A stretch of DNA of 64,000 bases from NCBI RefSeq assembly GCF_012035195.1, contig NZ_JAAVJH010000002.1, positions 248,001 through 312,000 on the forward strand. Reading direction: 5' to 3'. The stretch comes from Sphingomonas corticis (GTDB taxonomy: Bacteria; Pseudomonadota; Alphaproteobacteria; Sphingomonadales; Sphingomonadaceae). Shown piece by piece: positions 25,439-34,218 of this stretch (position 1 is the stretch's first letter; the number at the start of each line of letters is the position of its first letter). The notes under the pieces were generated by a model, which saw nothing but the letters and a program-made list of their open reading frames with translations, was not told the origin of the DNA and did no database searches. Both the position numbers and the translations under genes were made by a program.

Positions 25439-27838
25439 ATGCGCCGGCTCCTTCGCTTCCTCGCCCCCCTCGCCGTTCTTCTCGCCGCGCCCGCGGCGGC
25501 GCAGGGCACGTTCGACCTCGCCGGCCCCGCGCTGGTGATGACGGTGGAGCGCGGCGGCACCACCCTGCCGATCGCGCAGGTGCCCGCACTGGCGGAAGGC
25601 GACCGGCTGACACTGGCGGCGGACCTGCCGGCGGACCAGTCGGCGCACTACCTCCTCGTCCTCGGCTTCCTGCGCGGCGCGACCAACCCGCCGCCGAAGA
25701 ACTGGTTCGCCGTCGCCGAGACGTGGAAGCCGAAGAAGGCGCGCCTGTCGCTGGCGGTGCCCAAGGGCGCGACCCAGGCGATCGCCTTCCTCGCGCCCGA
25801 TACCGGCGGCGGCAAGGACGCGCTGATCGACGCGGTGCGCAACAAGCCCGGCGTGTTCGTGCGCGCCTCGCAGGACCTGTTTCAGGCGTCGCTCGATCGC
25901 GCGCGGCTGGAGACGTTCGTCGGCGGCGTGGCGCGGATCGAGGAATCCGCGCCCGAGCGGCTGGCCGCGGTCTCGCCCCGGCTGGCGGGGGCGCTGGCGA
26001 TCCGGCTCAACACCGACTGCCTGGCCCGCCCGCGCGCGCTCCAGGCGGCGTGCCTGACGCAGAACCGCGAGGCGCTGGTGCTGCAGACGGGCGGCACCAC
26101 TTCGCTCGCGGACACGCTGACGGGCACGCCGACGCAGGTCGCCTACTCGATCGCGGCGACGCGCGAGGGCGGGGCGGGTTTCTACAGCCCGTATATCGGG
26201 CTGGCGCGCGACATCGCGCGGCTGTTCGGCGCGTTCCGCACGGCGAACTACCAGTATATCCCGGCGCTGGGCGTCGGTGCGGGCGACCGGCTGAAGCTGC
26301 AGCTGAACACCGCGCCTTCCTTTCAGAACCCCAAGTCGGTGCTGGTCGTCCCGCTGCCGCCGATCGGCGGGGAGCGGACGCCGGGGGTGCGCGCGAAAGG
26401 CGACATGGCGTGCCTGACGCGGCCCGACTTGGTGCTGGCGATGGAGGACGCCCCGCTGCTGTTCGCGACAGGTTTCGCGCGCGACCTGAAGCTTCACGTC
26501 GTCACCGCCGAGGGCAAGGCGCTGGATCTGCCGCTGGTGGCCGATGCGGAGCGCGGCGGGCTGGTGCTGACGGCGAGCGCGGCGGGCGCGATCGGCACCG
26601 CCGCGATCCAGCAGGCGGTGCTGACCGGTGCGTGGGGCTTCGACCGGTTCAGCGGGCCGCGCTTCGCGCTCCAGAACGGCGCGGCCGAGGCATGGACGCC
26701 GCGGCCCGACAACAACGTGATCGTCGGGCGCGACCACCCGCTGACGCTGACCGGCGGGGCGGCGACCTGCGTCGACCAGATCGGCCTGCGCGACGCCGCG
26801 GGCGCGGTGCGGCCGGTGGCGTTCAAGGCCGCGGGCAGCGACGAGATCGCCGCCACGCTGCCGCTCGCCCGCGCGAAGCCCGGCGACCTGGCGCTGGTGG
26901 TGACGCCGTTCGGCGGGGCTCCCGCCACGCTGCCGCTGGTCGCGCGGACGGAGGCGAGCCGGCTGGAGAGCTTCACCCTCCACGTCGGCGAGACCAGCGG
27001 CGAGCTGGCCGGCGCGCGGCTCGACCAGGTGACCGAGCTGACCGTGGCGGGGCTCCGCTTCGCGCCCGGCGCGCTCGCCCGGCGCGACGATTCGGACCGG
27101 CTGACGATGACGCTGAAGCCCGCGGGCGACGCGAAGGAGATCGACCCCGCCGCCACCGCAGCGCTGGAGGCGGGGGCGGAGCTGGCGGGCAAGGTGCGGC
27201 TGCGCGACGGGCGCGGCGCGAACGTGGCGGTCGCCGTCGTCCCGCCGCGGCCCAAAGTGGCGCTGGTCAGCCGCAACGTCGAGGCGCCGGCGGCGGGCGG
27301 CAAGGTGGCGCTGCACCTGCCGGAGACGATGCTGCCGATGGGCGGGCGCATCACCTTCTCGCTGCGTGCCGCCAACGCCCGGCTCGATGCCGCCGACAAG
27401 GTGGAGGTGGCGGCGAACGACGGCGGCGCGACCGCCACGCTGACCGCCGCCGCGGGCAATCTTCAAATCGTCGGCGACGATATCGCGGTTGCCACGCTCA
27501 CCCCTCAGGCGGCGCTGGGCGCGGGCGGCACCGGGCCGATCCGCGCGCGGCTGGTGATCGACGGCGTGGCGGGCGAGTGGTTGCCCGTCGCCGACGTGGT
27601 GCGGCTGCCCGCGATCGAGGCGCTGTCGTGCGGCAGGAAGGGCGCCTGCACGCTGGCGGGCGAGCGGCTGTTCCTGATCGCCGCCGTCGCGCCCGCCGCC
27701 GACTTCGCCGGCGCGAAGCCGGTGCCGCCGGGCTATGTCGAGACGAAGCTGGAGGTGCCGGCGCCGAGCGGCGACACGCTGTACCTCAAGCTCCACGACG
27801 CGCCCGACGCGGTGATCCGCGTGACGGCGAAGCCCTGA
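25439..27838 (+). CDS. Large secreted protein of unknown function
   Basis: 799 residues with a clear signal peptide (MRRLLRFLAPLAVLLAAPAAAQ). The remainder is beta-rich, with repeated Ala/Gly/Leu stretches and few aromatic residues. No catalytic motif, cysteine-rich domain or membrane anchor is obvious. Features to compare include FYSPYIGLARDIARLFGAFRTA (about 240-262, cited here only by position in part) and several sandwich-like segments after 430. ATG at 25439 is chosen so that the signal peptide begins the protein; the frame opens earlier at 25400. Divergent from the GT-C-like operon with 120 nt between starts, so co-regulation is possible. Confidence 0.8.
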   Translation: MRRLLRFLAPLAVLLAAPAAAQGTFDLAGPALVMTVERGGTTLPIAQVPALAEGDRLTLAADLPADQSAHYLLVLGFLRGATNPPPKNWFAVAETWKPKKARLSLAVPKGATQAIAFLAPDTGGGKDALIDAVRNKPGVFVRASQDLFQASLDRARLETFVGGVARIEESAPERLAAVSPRLAGALAIRLNTDCLARPRALQAACLTQNREALVLQTGGTTSLADTLTGTPTQVAYSIAATREGGAGFYSPYIGLARDIARLFGAFRTANYQYIPALGVGAGDRLKLQLNTAPSFQNPKSVLVVPLPPIGGERTPGVRAKGDMACLTRPDLVLAMEDAPLLFATGFARDLKLHVVTAEGKALDLPLVADAERGGLVLTASAAGAIGTAAIQQAVLTGAWGFDRFSGPRFALQNGAAEAWTPRPDNNVIVGRDHPLTLTGGAATCVDQIGLRDAAGAVRPVAFKAAGSDEIAATLPLARAKPGDLALVVTPFGGAPATLPLVARTEASRLESFTLHVGETSGELAGARLDQVTELTVAGLRFAPGALARRDDSDRLTMTLKPAGDAKEIDPAATAALEAGAELAGKVRLRDGRGANVAVAVVPPRPKVALVSRNVEAPAAGGKVALHLPETMLPMGGRITFSLRAANARLDAADKVEVAANDGGATATLTAAAGNLQIVGDDIAVATLTPQAALGAGGTGPIRARLVIDGVAGEWLPVADVVRLPAIEALSCGRKGACTLAGERLFLIAAVAPAADFAGAKPVPPGYVETKLEVPAPSGDTLYLKLHDAPDAVIRVTAKP

Positions 27839-27902
27839 CGCTTGCGATCCCGAACTCCAGCGCCGCTTGTTCCTCTCCGCCGCATCGCCTAGCGCCGGGG
27901 GC

Positions 27903-28484
27903 ATGAAGCGCCTCGCTGTCTATTGCGGCTCCGCCACCCCCGCCGATCCCGCCTATCTCGATCTCGCCCGCGACGTCGGCGCCGGCCTCGCGCAGCGCGG
28001 CATCGGCGTCGTCTACGGTGGCGGGCGGCTGGGCCTGATGGGAGCGATCGCCGACAGCGCGCTCGCCGCCGGGGGCGAGGTGATCGGCGTGATACCGCAG
28101 GCGCTGGTCGATGCGGAGGTCGCGCACCGCGGCCTCACCGAACTGCACGTCGTGCCGGGGATGCACGAGCGCAAGAAGGCGTTCACCGACCTCGCCGACG
28201 GCTTCGTGACGATCCCGGGCGGCACCGGCACGATGGACGAATTGTGGGAGGCGCTGTCCTGGGCGCAGCTGGGCTACCACGCCGACCCCGTCGGGCTGCT
28301 CAACGCCTTTGGCTATTACGACGACCTCGTCGCCTTCTGGGCGAAGATGGCCGATGTCGGCTTCCTGCGCCCGCAGCACCACGACCTGCTGATCGTCGGC
28401 GCGACGCTGGACGCGCTGCTCGACCGCATGGCGGCGCACGTGCCGACGCAGCCGATCGTCAGGATGGCGGCGTCGGACCTGTGA
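27903..28484 (+). CDS. LOG-family protein (TIGR00730), probable nucleotide 5'-monophosphate phosphoribohydrolase
   Basis: 193 residues with a Rossmann-like fold. The two family motifs are present: GGGRLGLMG (about 40-48) and PGGTGTMDE (about 107-115), with the E and R residues that act in cleavage. LOG proteins release a base from nucleoside monophosphates (cytokinin activation in plants and their microbes) and are often misnamed lysine decarboxylases. ATG at 27903 lies just after a GGGG-rich site. Stand-alone gene followed by a repeat-rich gap. Confidence 0.92.
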   Translation: MKRLAVYCGSATPADPAYLDLARDVGAGLAQRGIGVVYGGGRLGLMGAIADSALAAGGEVIGVIPQALVDAEVAHRGLTELHVVPGMHERKKAFTDLADGFVTIPGGTGTMDELWEALSWAQLGYHADPVGLLNAFGYYDDLVAFWAKMADVGFLRPQHHDLLIVGATLDALLDRMAAHVPTQPIVRMAASDL

Positions 28485-28486
28485 TT

Positions 28487-28718
28487 CGCGCAACGACGCG
28501 AAGGCGCGAAGAAGGGGGTTTCCGCGCAGAGGCGCAGAGGCGCAGAGAGGGCGTCCGGACGGCTTTCGACTCGCGCCAGCGAGAGCTGAAACCTGCGTCG
28601 CAACGATCGCGATCCTGGCCGCTCGCGCGGCCGGGACGTCACTCGCGCACGCTCCCTGCGTCTCCGCGCCTCCGCGCGAACATCTTCCTTCTTCGCGTCC
28701 TCGCGCCTTCGCGTGAAC
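28487..28718. repeat. Long inverted repeat between LOG gene and crtB
   Basis: The 238-nt gap is almost wholly a long inverted repeat. TTCGCGCAACGACGCGAAGG...GAAG on the left mirrors CTTCTTCGCGTCCTCGCGCC...GTGAA on the right, and inner arms GCGCAGAGGCGCAGAG face CTCCGCGCCTCCGCGC. Shorter relatives are at 38174-38265 and 54581-54622. Confidence 0.75.
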
Positions 28719-28722
28719 CGAC

Positions 28723-29655
28723 ATGACCCGCGCCGACCTCGTCGCCGCCGCGCACGAATCGATCGCGAAGGGATCGAAGAGCTTCGCCGCCGCCTCCACG
28801 CTGTTCGCACCCGACGTGCGCGAGCGGGCCTGGCTGCTCTACGCCTGGTGTCGGCGCTGCGACGACATGGTCGACGGGCAGGACCACGGCCACGGCATGA
28901 CGCGCGTCGCCGATCCGATGGCGCGGGTGGAGGAGGCGCGGGCGCTGACGCTGGCGGCGCTGGCGGGGCGGACCACGGGCGATCCGGCGTTCGACGCGCT
29001 GGGCGTGGTCGCCGCGGAATGCGCGCTGCCGCCGCGCTTCGCGATCGACCTGATCGACGGCTTCCGCCTCGACGCGCAGGAGTGGCAGCCGCGCAGCGAG
29101 GCGGACCTCTACCGCTACTGCTACCACGTCGCCGGGGCGGTCGGCTGCATGATGGCGATCGTGATGGGCGTGCCGGCGGAGGACGAGGACACGCTGGACC
29201 GCGCCTGCGACCTGGGCCTCGCCTTCCAGCTCGCCAACATCGCGCGCGACGTGGAGGAGGACGACCGCGTCGGCCGCTGCTACCTGCCGCACGAGTGGCT
29301 GGCGGAGATGGACGTGCCGCCGGGCCAGCACATGAAGCCGCCGTTCCGCGACCGTCTGGTGGTGCTCGCCCGCCGCCTCGCCGCGCGCGCCGCGCTGCAC
29401 GAGGCGAGCGCGCGGGTGGGGGCGAAGCGGCTGGACCGGCGCTCCGCCTGGGCGGTGCTGGCGGCGGCGGGCATCTACGGCGACATCGCGCGCCAGGTGG
29501 CGGCGCGGGGCGCCCACGCCTGGGACCACCGCGTCACCACGTCGAAGGCGGCGAAGCTCGCCTGGATCGCGCGCGCGGCGACGCAGGCGGCGCGGCGCGG
29601 CGCCATCGCCGAGACGCCGCGCGATCCCGCCTTGTGGACGCGACCGCGCGGCTGA
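28723..29655 (+). CDS. crtB: Phytoene/squalene synthase family enzyme, probable phytoene synthase
   Basis: 310 residues. Joins two geranylgeranyl diphosphates to phytoene, the first committed carotenoid step. The two Mg2+-diphosphate motifs are visible: CRRCDDMVD (D47, D51) and ARDVEEDD (D176, D180), with the YRYCYHVAGAVG helix between. Yellow carotenoids are typical of sphingomonads. Other crt genes are not in this window, so the gene is isolated. Phytoene synthase is favoured over squalene synthase from the YHVAG/VG motif; not certain. Confidence 0.9.
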   Translation: MTRADLVAAAHESIAKGSKSFAAASTLFAPDVRERAWLLYAWCRRCDDMVDGQDHGHGMTRVADPMARVEEARALTLAALAGRTTGDPAFDALGVVAAECALPPRFAIDLIDGFRLDAQEWQPRSEADLYRYCYHVAGAVGCMMAIVMGVPAEDEDTLDRACDLGLAFQLANIARDVEEDDRVGRCYLPHEWLAEMDVPPGQHMKPPFRDRLVVLARRLAARAALHEASARVGAKRLDRRSAWAVLAAAGIYGDIARQVAARGAHAWDHRVTTSKAAKLAWIARAATQAARRGAIAETPRDPALWTRPRG

Positions 29656-29658
29656 GGC

Positions 29659-30447
29659 TCAGCGCACGCTGGCGACCTGCACCGCCGCGGGCGTTGCCGG
29701 AACGGTGACGGGCGCGAGCGTCACGCCCGGCACGTCGCCGGCGCGGATCGCCTCCAGCGCGGCGGCGGTCAGCACCACCGTCACCGCCTGCGTCGGCTCC
29801 GCCGGCGCGACCGGTACCGCCGCCGCGGTCGCGAGAACCGGAGCGGCATGGCGCGCCTGCCATCCCGCCAGCTGGTCGCGATACCGGTCCCATGCCGCGA
29901 AGAAGGCGAGGAACGGCGCCTCCAGCCGCGGCAGCGCGGTGATGGCATAGTCGCCGAGCGCGGCGGGCTCCAGCATCGCGGTTTCCGCCAGCACCGCCTT
30001 GGCCGTGGTGCAGAAGCCGGCGTGGCCGGTGGGCTGCGCGAAGAAATTGTAGAGCCGCGTCATCGCGTCGTCCTGCCGCGCCTGTGCCGCGGTGCCGTGG
30101 CGCTGGCGATAGACGATCGCCATCCCGCCCTGCGCCGTCGCCAGCGCGTCGCGCCCGCGCGCCAGCAATGCGTTGTACGACGCGACCGTGGCGGACTCGT
30201 CCGCATCGCGGCAGCCCAGCGCGGCGACGTTCAGCGCCACGCGCAGGTGCCACAGCGCCTCGGGCGCGGACAGGTCGCGGTTGGGCGTGGCATAGCGGCC
30301 CGCGGCGTCGCGCGCGGGCGTGGCGAAGGTGGCGGCGGCACCCTCCGGTGCCAGCGGCATCGCGTCGCCGTCCGCGGAAAGGGCCTCCTGCGCCGCGGCA
30401 GGCGTGGCGAGGAGGGCGACGGGCAGCAGGAAACGCGCGTAGGACAT
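29659..30447 (-). CDS. Exported protein of unknown function
   Basis: 262 residues with a signal peptide (MSYARFLLPVALLATPAAAQ). The mature part has a helical region with ALWHLRVALNVAALGCRD, a conserved-looking Cys pair (GCRD and GFCTTAK, about 80 residues apart, possibly a disulfide), and LPRLEAPFLAFFAAWDRYR. The final 60 residues are Ala/Val/Pro-rich. The family is not recognised. ATG at 30447 is chosen: a GGGGG run is 5 nt upstream, whereas GTG at 30453 has no room for a ribosome site. Convergent with crtB. Confidence 0.75.
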   Translation of the reverse strand: MSYARFLLPVALLATPAAAQEALSADGDAMPLAPEGAAATFATPARDAAGRYATPNRDLSAPEALWHLRVALNVAALGCRDADESATVASYNALLARGRDALATAQGGMAIVYRQRHGTAAQARQDDAMTRLYNFFAQPTGHAGFCTTAKAVLAETAMLEPAALGDYAITALPRLEAPFLAFFAAWDRYRDQLAGWQARHAAPVLATAAAVPVAPAEPTQAVTVVLTAAALEAIRAGDVPGVTLAPVTVPATPAAVQVASVR

Positions 30448-30618
30448 GGACACCCCCTGGCCGGCGCGTGGGGGAACCCCGCCCCTTGGCGCCGCGATCG
30501 ATTGCAGGTGCCAGCATCGCGCCGTCCGCTGACCCCGCGCTTTCGCGACGTGACGAAGCGCGCGTTAAGCACGACGCCCGCGCTTGACCGCGCGCGCCGG
30601 GCTGCGCAGGACGGGCGC

Positions 30619-31089
30619 ATGACCGACCGTATCGATCGCGCGCTCGCCGACCTAGGCCTCGCCCTGCCGCAGGCCGCCGCCCCCGTCGCCTCCTACGTCC
30701 CCGTGGTGGAAGCGGGCGGGCTGCTCCACATCTCCGGCCAGCTGCCGTTCCGGGACGGGAAGGTCGTCACCGGCCGGCTCGGCGACGGCTTCTCGATCGA
30801 CGAGGGGCAGGATGCGGCGCAGCGCTGCGCGCTGATGCTGGTGGCGCAGATCAAGGCGCACCTCGGCAACCTTCAGCGCGTGTCGCGCGTCGTGAAGTTG
30901 GGCGTGTTCGTCAATTCCGCCGCCGACTTCACCGACCAGCCCAAGGTGGCGAACGGCGCGTCGGACCTGATGGTCGCACTGTTCGGCGATGCGGGGAAGC
31001 ACGCCCGCGCCGCAGTGGGCGTCGCCGCGCTGCCGCTGGGCGCGGCGGTGGAGGTGGACGCCATCGTCGAGGTCGCGCCGGCGCTGTAG
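30619..31089 (+). CDS. Rid-family (YjgF/YER057c/UK114) protein
   Basis: 156 residues. GGLLHISGQLPFRDGKVV and the C-terminal HARAAVGVAALPLGAAVEVDAIVEV fit the Rid family of the longer, YjgH-like type. The Arg in ARAAVG corresponds to the catalytic Arg that lets RidA hydrolyse reactive enamine/imine intermediates of amino-acid metabolism. Cytoplasmic. ATG at 30619 follows CAGGACGG. Precedes the ligase gene by 99 nt on the same strand. Confidence 0.9.
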   Translation: MTDRIDRALADLGLALPQAAAPVASYVPVVEAGGLLHISGQLPFRDGKVVTGRLGDGFSIDEGQDAAQRCALMLVAQIKAHLGNLQRVSRVVKLGVFVNSAADFTDQPKVANGASDLMVALFGDAGKHARAAVGVAALPLGAAVEVDAIVEVAPAL

Positions 31090-31188
31090 TCATTCCCGCC
31101 CGTTCGCTCGGCTCGAACGGGTGCCGGAGCGTGTGGCGGATCAACACGGCGCGGCACCCACCGCGCCCCTCGCGCGTTGGCCCGTGCC

Positions 31189-32796
31189 ATGCACGCCTTC
31201 GCCGCGCTTCTCGACTCGCTCATCTACACCCGGTCGCGCAATGCGAAGCTGAAGCTGATCGGCGACTACCTGCGCGCCACGCCCGATCCCGATCGCGGCT
31301 GGGCGATGGCGGCGCTGACCGGCGACCTTGACCTGCCCGCGATCAAGCCCGCGCTGATCCGCGCGCTGATCGAGGAGCGGGTCGACCCCGTCCTGTTCCG
31401 GATGAGCCGCGACTATGTCGGCGACACGGCGGAGACGGTGTCGCTGCTGTGGCCCGAACCGGACCCGCCCGTCGCGCAGCCGCCGCTGACCGTGGCGGAG
31501 GCGATCGACCGGCTGATGCACCTTTCCCGATCCGACGCGCCCGCCGCGCTGGCCGCGATGCTGGACCGGCTGGACGCGGAGGAGCGGTTCGCGCTGCTCA
31601 AGATGGCGACGGGCGCGCTTCGCGTCGGCGTCAGCGCGCGGCTGGCCAAGCAGGCGCTGGCCGACGCCTTCGCGCTGGACGTGGAGGCGGTGGAGGAGGT
31701 GTGGCACGGGCTGGAGCCGCCCTATCCCACGCTGTTCGCCTGGGCGGAGGGGATGGGAGCGCAGCCTACCGCGGCCGACGTGCCGGTGTTCCGCCCGTTC
31801 ATGCTCGCGCACCCGCTGGAGGAGCTGCGCGTCGACCTCGCCGACTATGCCGCGGAGTGGAAGTGGGACGGCATCCGCGTCCAGATCGTCCACGTGGTCA
31901 ATGCGCAGGGAGTGGGCGAGACGCGGCTCTACAGCCGTACCGGCGACGACGTCACCCGCGCTTTCCCCGACGTCGCCTCGGCCTTCGCGACGCCCGGCGT
32001 CCTCGACGGCGAGCTGATGGTCCGCGGCGACTTCCAGGGCGGCGCGCTGGAAGAGGGGGGCGGGGCGGCCAGCTTCAACGCCTTGCAGCAGCGGCTCGGC
32101 CGCAAGGTCGTTTCGGCGAAGATGCTGGCCGAGGCGCCCGCCTTCGTCCGCCTCTACGACATCCTGTTCGACGGCACGGAGGATCTTCGCGCTTTGCCGT
32201 GGACGGAGCGGCGGCGGCGGCTGGAGGCGCTCGTGCCGCGGCTCGATCCCTCGCGCTTCGACCTGTCGCAGCTGGTCGAGGCGGCGGACTTCACCGCGCT
32301 GGAGGGCGTCCGCGCCGGCGCCCGCGACGCCGCGATCGAGGGGATGATGCTGAAGCGGCGCGACAGCCCCTATGTCGCCGGTCGCCGCACCGGCCTGTGG
32401 TACAAGTGGAAGCGCGACCCGCTGACCGCGGATTGCGTCATGATGTACGCGCAGCGCGGCAACGGTCGCCGGTCGAGCTGGTACAGCGACTATACCTTCG
32501 GCTGCTGGACCGAAGAGGGCGAGCTGCTGCCGGTCGGCAAGGCGTACCAGGGCATCACCGACCAGGAGATCGCGCAGCTCGATCGCTTCGTGCGGCAGCA
32601 CACGCTCGCCCGCTTCGGCCCGGTGCGCGAGGTGGAGAAGACGCTGGTGCTGGAGATCGCGTTCGATTCGATCCACGAATCGAAGCGGCACAAGTCCGGC
32701 CTCGCGATGCGCTTCCCGCGGATCGTGCGCATCCGCACCGACAAGCCCGCGGCGGAGGCGGACACGCTGGCGGGGTTGCGGAAGCTGGTGACCTGA
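31189..32796 (+). CDS. ATP-dependent DNA ligase (cisplatin/LigC-like, Lhr-associated type)
   Basis: 535 residues. An N-terminal helical DNA-binding domain (1-200) is followed by the nucleotidyltransferase core: motif I EWKWDGIR with the AMP-accepting K225, motif III FVRLYDILFDG, motif IV IEGMMLKRRDSPY, motif V WYKWKRDP, and a C-terminal OB domain. In many bacteria this ligase type is encoded beside the helicase Lhr, a metallo-beta-lactamase-fold nuclease and a phosphoesterase. None of these is next to it here. Likely a repair ligase additional to NAD-dependent LigA. The ATG at 31189 starts at the usual family N terminus. Confidence 0.92.
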   Translation: MHAFAALLDSLIYTRSRNAKLKLIGDYLRATPDPDRGWAMAALTGDLDLPAIKPALIRALIEERVDPVLFRMSRDYVGDTAETVSLLWPEPDPPVAQPPLTVAEAIDRLMHLSRSDAPAALAAMLDRLDAEERFALLKMATGALRVGVSARLAKQALADAFALDVEAVEEVWHGLEPPYPTLFAWAEGMGAQPTAADVPVFRPFMLAHPLEELRVDLADYAAEWKWDGIRVQIVHVVNAQGVGETRLYSRTGDDVTRAFPDVASAFATPGVLDGELMVRGDFQGGALEEGGGAASFNALQQRLGRKVVSAKMLAEAPAFVRLYDILFDGTEDLRALPWTERRRRLEALVPRLDPSRFDLSQLVEAADFTALEGVRAGARDAAIEGMMLKRRDSPYVAGRRTGLWYKWKRDPLTADCVMMYAQRGNGRRSSWYSDYTFGCWTEEGELLPVGKAYQGITDQEIAQLDRFVRQHTLARFGPVREVEKTLVLEIAFDSIHESKRHKSGLAMRFPRIVRIRTDKPAAEADTLAGLRKLVT

Positions 32797-32805
32797 TGCG
32801 CGCGG

Positions 32806-34110
32806 TCAGTCGGTGCGCGCGGCGCGGCTGACCGATCCGTCGCGCTGCATCACCTCCGCCGCCGTCACCCGGCCGCCTTCGGCGACGAAGCGCACCTGCA
32901 CGGCCGGGTCGCCGTCATAGGCGAAGGTGTCCGCCGCGACCGGGACCAGCCGGCTGGCGGGCCGCCCGGTGCGCCGGATCGTCAGCGCGTCGCCCGCGGC
33001 CGTCACCGTGCGCTCGCCGTATCGCCCGGCATAGGCCGCGATCGCGCGTGCGGGCGCGACCGGGGTGGCGAGCGCGCGGTAATAGGCCAGCAGGCGCGCC
33101 GCCTCCGCCTTCTCTTCCGCCGGGGCTGCGGCGGCGACGGCGGCCATCGCCTCCGCCTTCGCGCGCGGCAGGGCGGCGGCGGCGCCGGTCGCGATCGTCG
33201 GCGCGACGCCGACGCGCTCCCAATCCCTGCCCGTCTTCAGGCTGACCGCGCGGCCGGTCGACACGCTCAGCACGTAGCCGCCGGGCAGCGGCACGAGATC
33301 GTTGCGGAACCCCGCGCCCGCGGTCGTCTCGCCCACCAGCGTGCCGAAGCCATAGGCCTTCACGTGGGTCGCGAACTCCTCCGCGGCGGACGCGCTGGCG
33401 CCGCCGGTCAGCACGAACAGCGGCTTGCCCGCCAGGCTGAACGGCGCCGCGGGGGATCGCGTCGCCTCGCCCGCGCGCCCACGCATCTCGAAGCGCATCA
33501 GCGGCGTGCCGGCGGGCAGGAAGTAGCTCGCCATCGCCGCCACCGCGCCGGGGGAACCGCCGCCGTTGCGGCTGATATCGATGATGTAGGCGTCGCCGCC
33601 CTTCAGGAACTGCATCGCGGTGCGCAGTCCCGCCTCCGCCTCCGGCGTGCCCCAGGCGAAACCGTCGTAGGCAAGGTAGCGGATGTTGCCCGGCAGCACC
33701 TCCATCGCGCGGGCGCCGCCGTTCATCCGCGTGAACATCCGTGCCAGCGCCGGCGGGATCGCCTCGTCCTCGGCGCCGTCTCCTGCCCCGTCGCTCAGGC
33801 CGCGCTCGCCCAGCATCGCCGCGCCGCGCGGGTCGTAGCTCACGCCCAGATGCTTGTCCTGCGTCACCGCGGCCATGTCCGCATTCACCCGCGCCGCCAG
33901 CGCCTCGCCCGTCAGCCCGGCGTAGCGGCGCTGCTTCAGCCCCGCCGCCAGTGCCGCGTCCAGCTTCGCCGCCACGTCCGGAAGGACGTAGCGCGCGACG
34001 ATCGCCGCCCGCGCCGCGGTGACCGTGGCGGTGCCGTCCGCCGGCTGCGCCTGCGCCGCGCCCGCCGTCATCGCCAGCACCGCCGCACCCCACGCCCCCA
34101 TCGCGCGCAT
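32806..34110 (-). CDS. S41-family (IRBP/tail-specific protease-like) secreted peptidase
   Basis: 434 residues with a signal peptide (about 1-21, ...GAAQAQ). The N-terminal helical bundle (25-120) is followed by the S41 core with IRYLAYDGFAWG, YIIDISRNGGGSPG and the catalytic-Ser region GGASASAAEEFATHVK. The C-terminal ~90 residues form an added domain. The arrangement matches the retinoid-binding-protein-like (IRBP) S41 group, not CtpA. Probably periplasmic. Divergent from the Lrp-type regulator with about 110 nt between starts. Confidence 0.88.
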   Translation of the reverse strand: MRAMGAWGAAVLAMTAGAAQAQPADGTATVTAARAAIVARYVLPDVAAKLDAALAAGLKQRRYAGLTGEALAARVNADMAAVTQDKHLGVSYDPRGAAMLGERGLSDGAGDGAEDEAIPPALARMFTRMNGGARAMEVLPGNIRYLAYDGFAWGTPEAEAGLRTAMQFLKGGDAYIIDISRNGGGSPGAVAAMASYFLPAGTPLMRFEMRGRAGEATRSPAAPFSLAGKPLFVLTGGASASAAEEFATHVKAYGFGTLVGETTAGAGFRNDLVPLPGGYVLSVSTGRAVSLKTGRDWERVGVAPTIATGAAAALPRAKAEAMAAVAAAAPAEEKAEAARLLAYYRALATPVAPARAIAAYAGRYGERTVTAAGDALTIRRTGRPASRLVPVAADTFAYDGDPAVQVRFVAEGGRVTAAEVMQRDGSVSRAARTD

Positions 34111-34218
34111 CGTTGTTCTCCTTCCCGCATCATGGCCCGCTTATCGCTTGGCCGACCCGCCGATTGGAGGCAAAGATCGCGCCGGCGGCGCCTCCTGCGG
34201 GCGCGGGGCAGGGGACGG

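Noticed and set aside
23549..25613. One continuous minus-strand frame joining the 554-residue membrane protein to upstream sequence
   Set aside because: The upstream part overlaps the 585-residue membrane protein in another frame and is low complexity; a normal ATG at 23549 starts the real gene.
25424..27904. An 826-codon minus-strand frame opposite the large secreted protein
   Set aside because: The plus-strand frame has a signal peptide and normal composition; the minus-strand translation is Arg/His/Gln-rich.
28487..28718. Possible CRISPR-like array because of repeated GCGCAGAGGC units
   Set aside because: The units are adjacent without unique spacers and form one inverted repeat; no cas genes are present.
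30448..30453. GTG at 30453 as start of the exported protein
   Set aside because: The GGGGG run would then be too close to serve as ribosome site; ATG at 30447 gives a better signal peptide.
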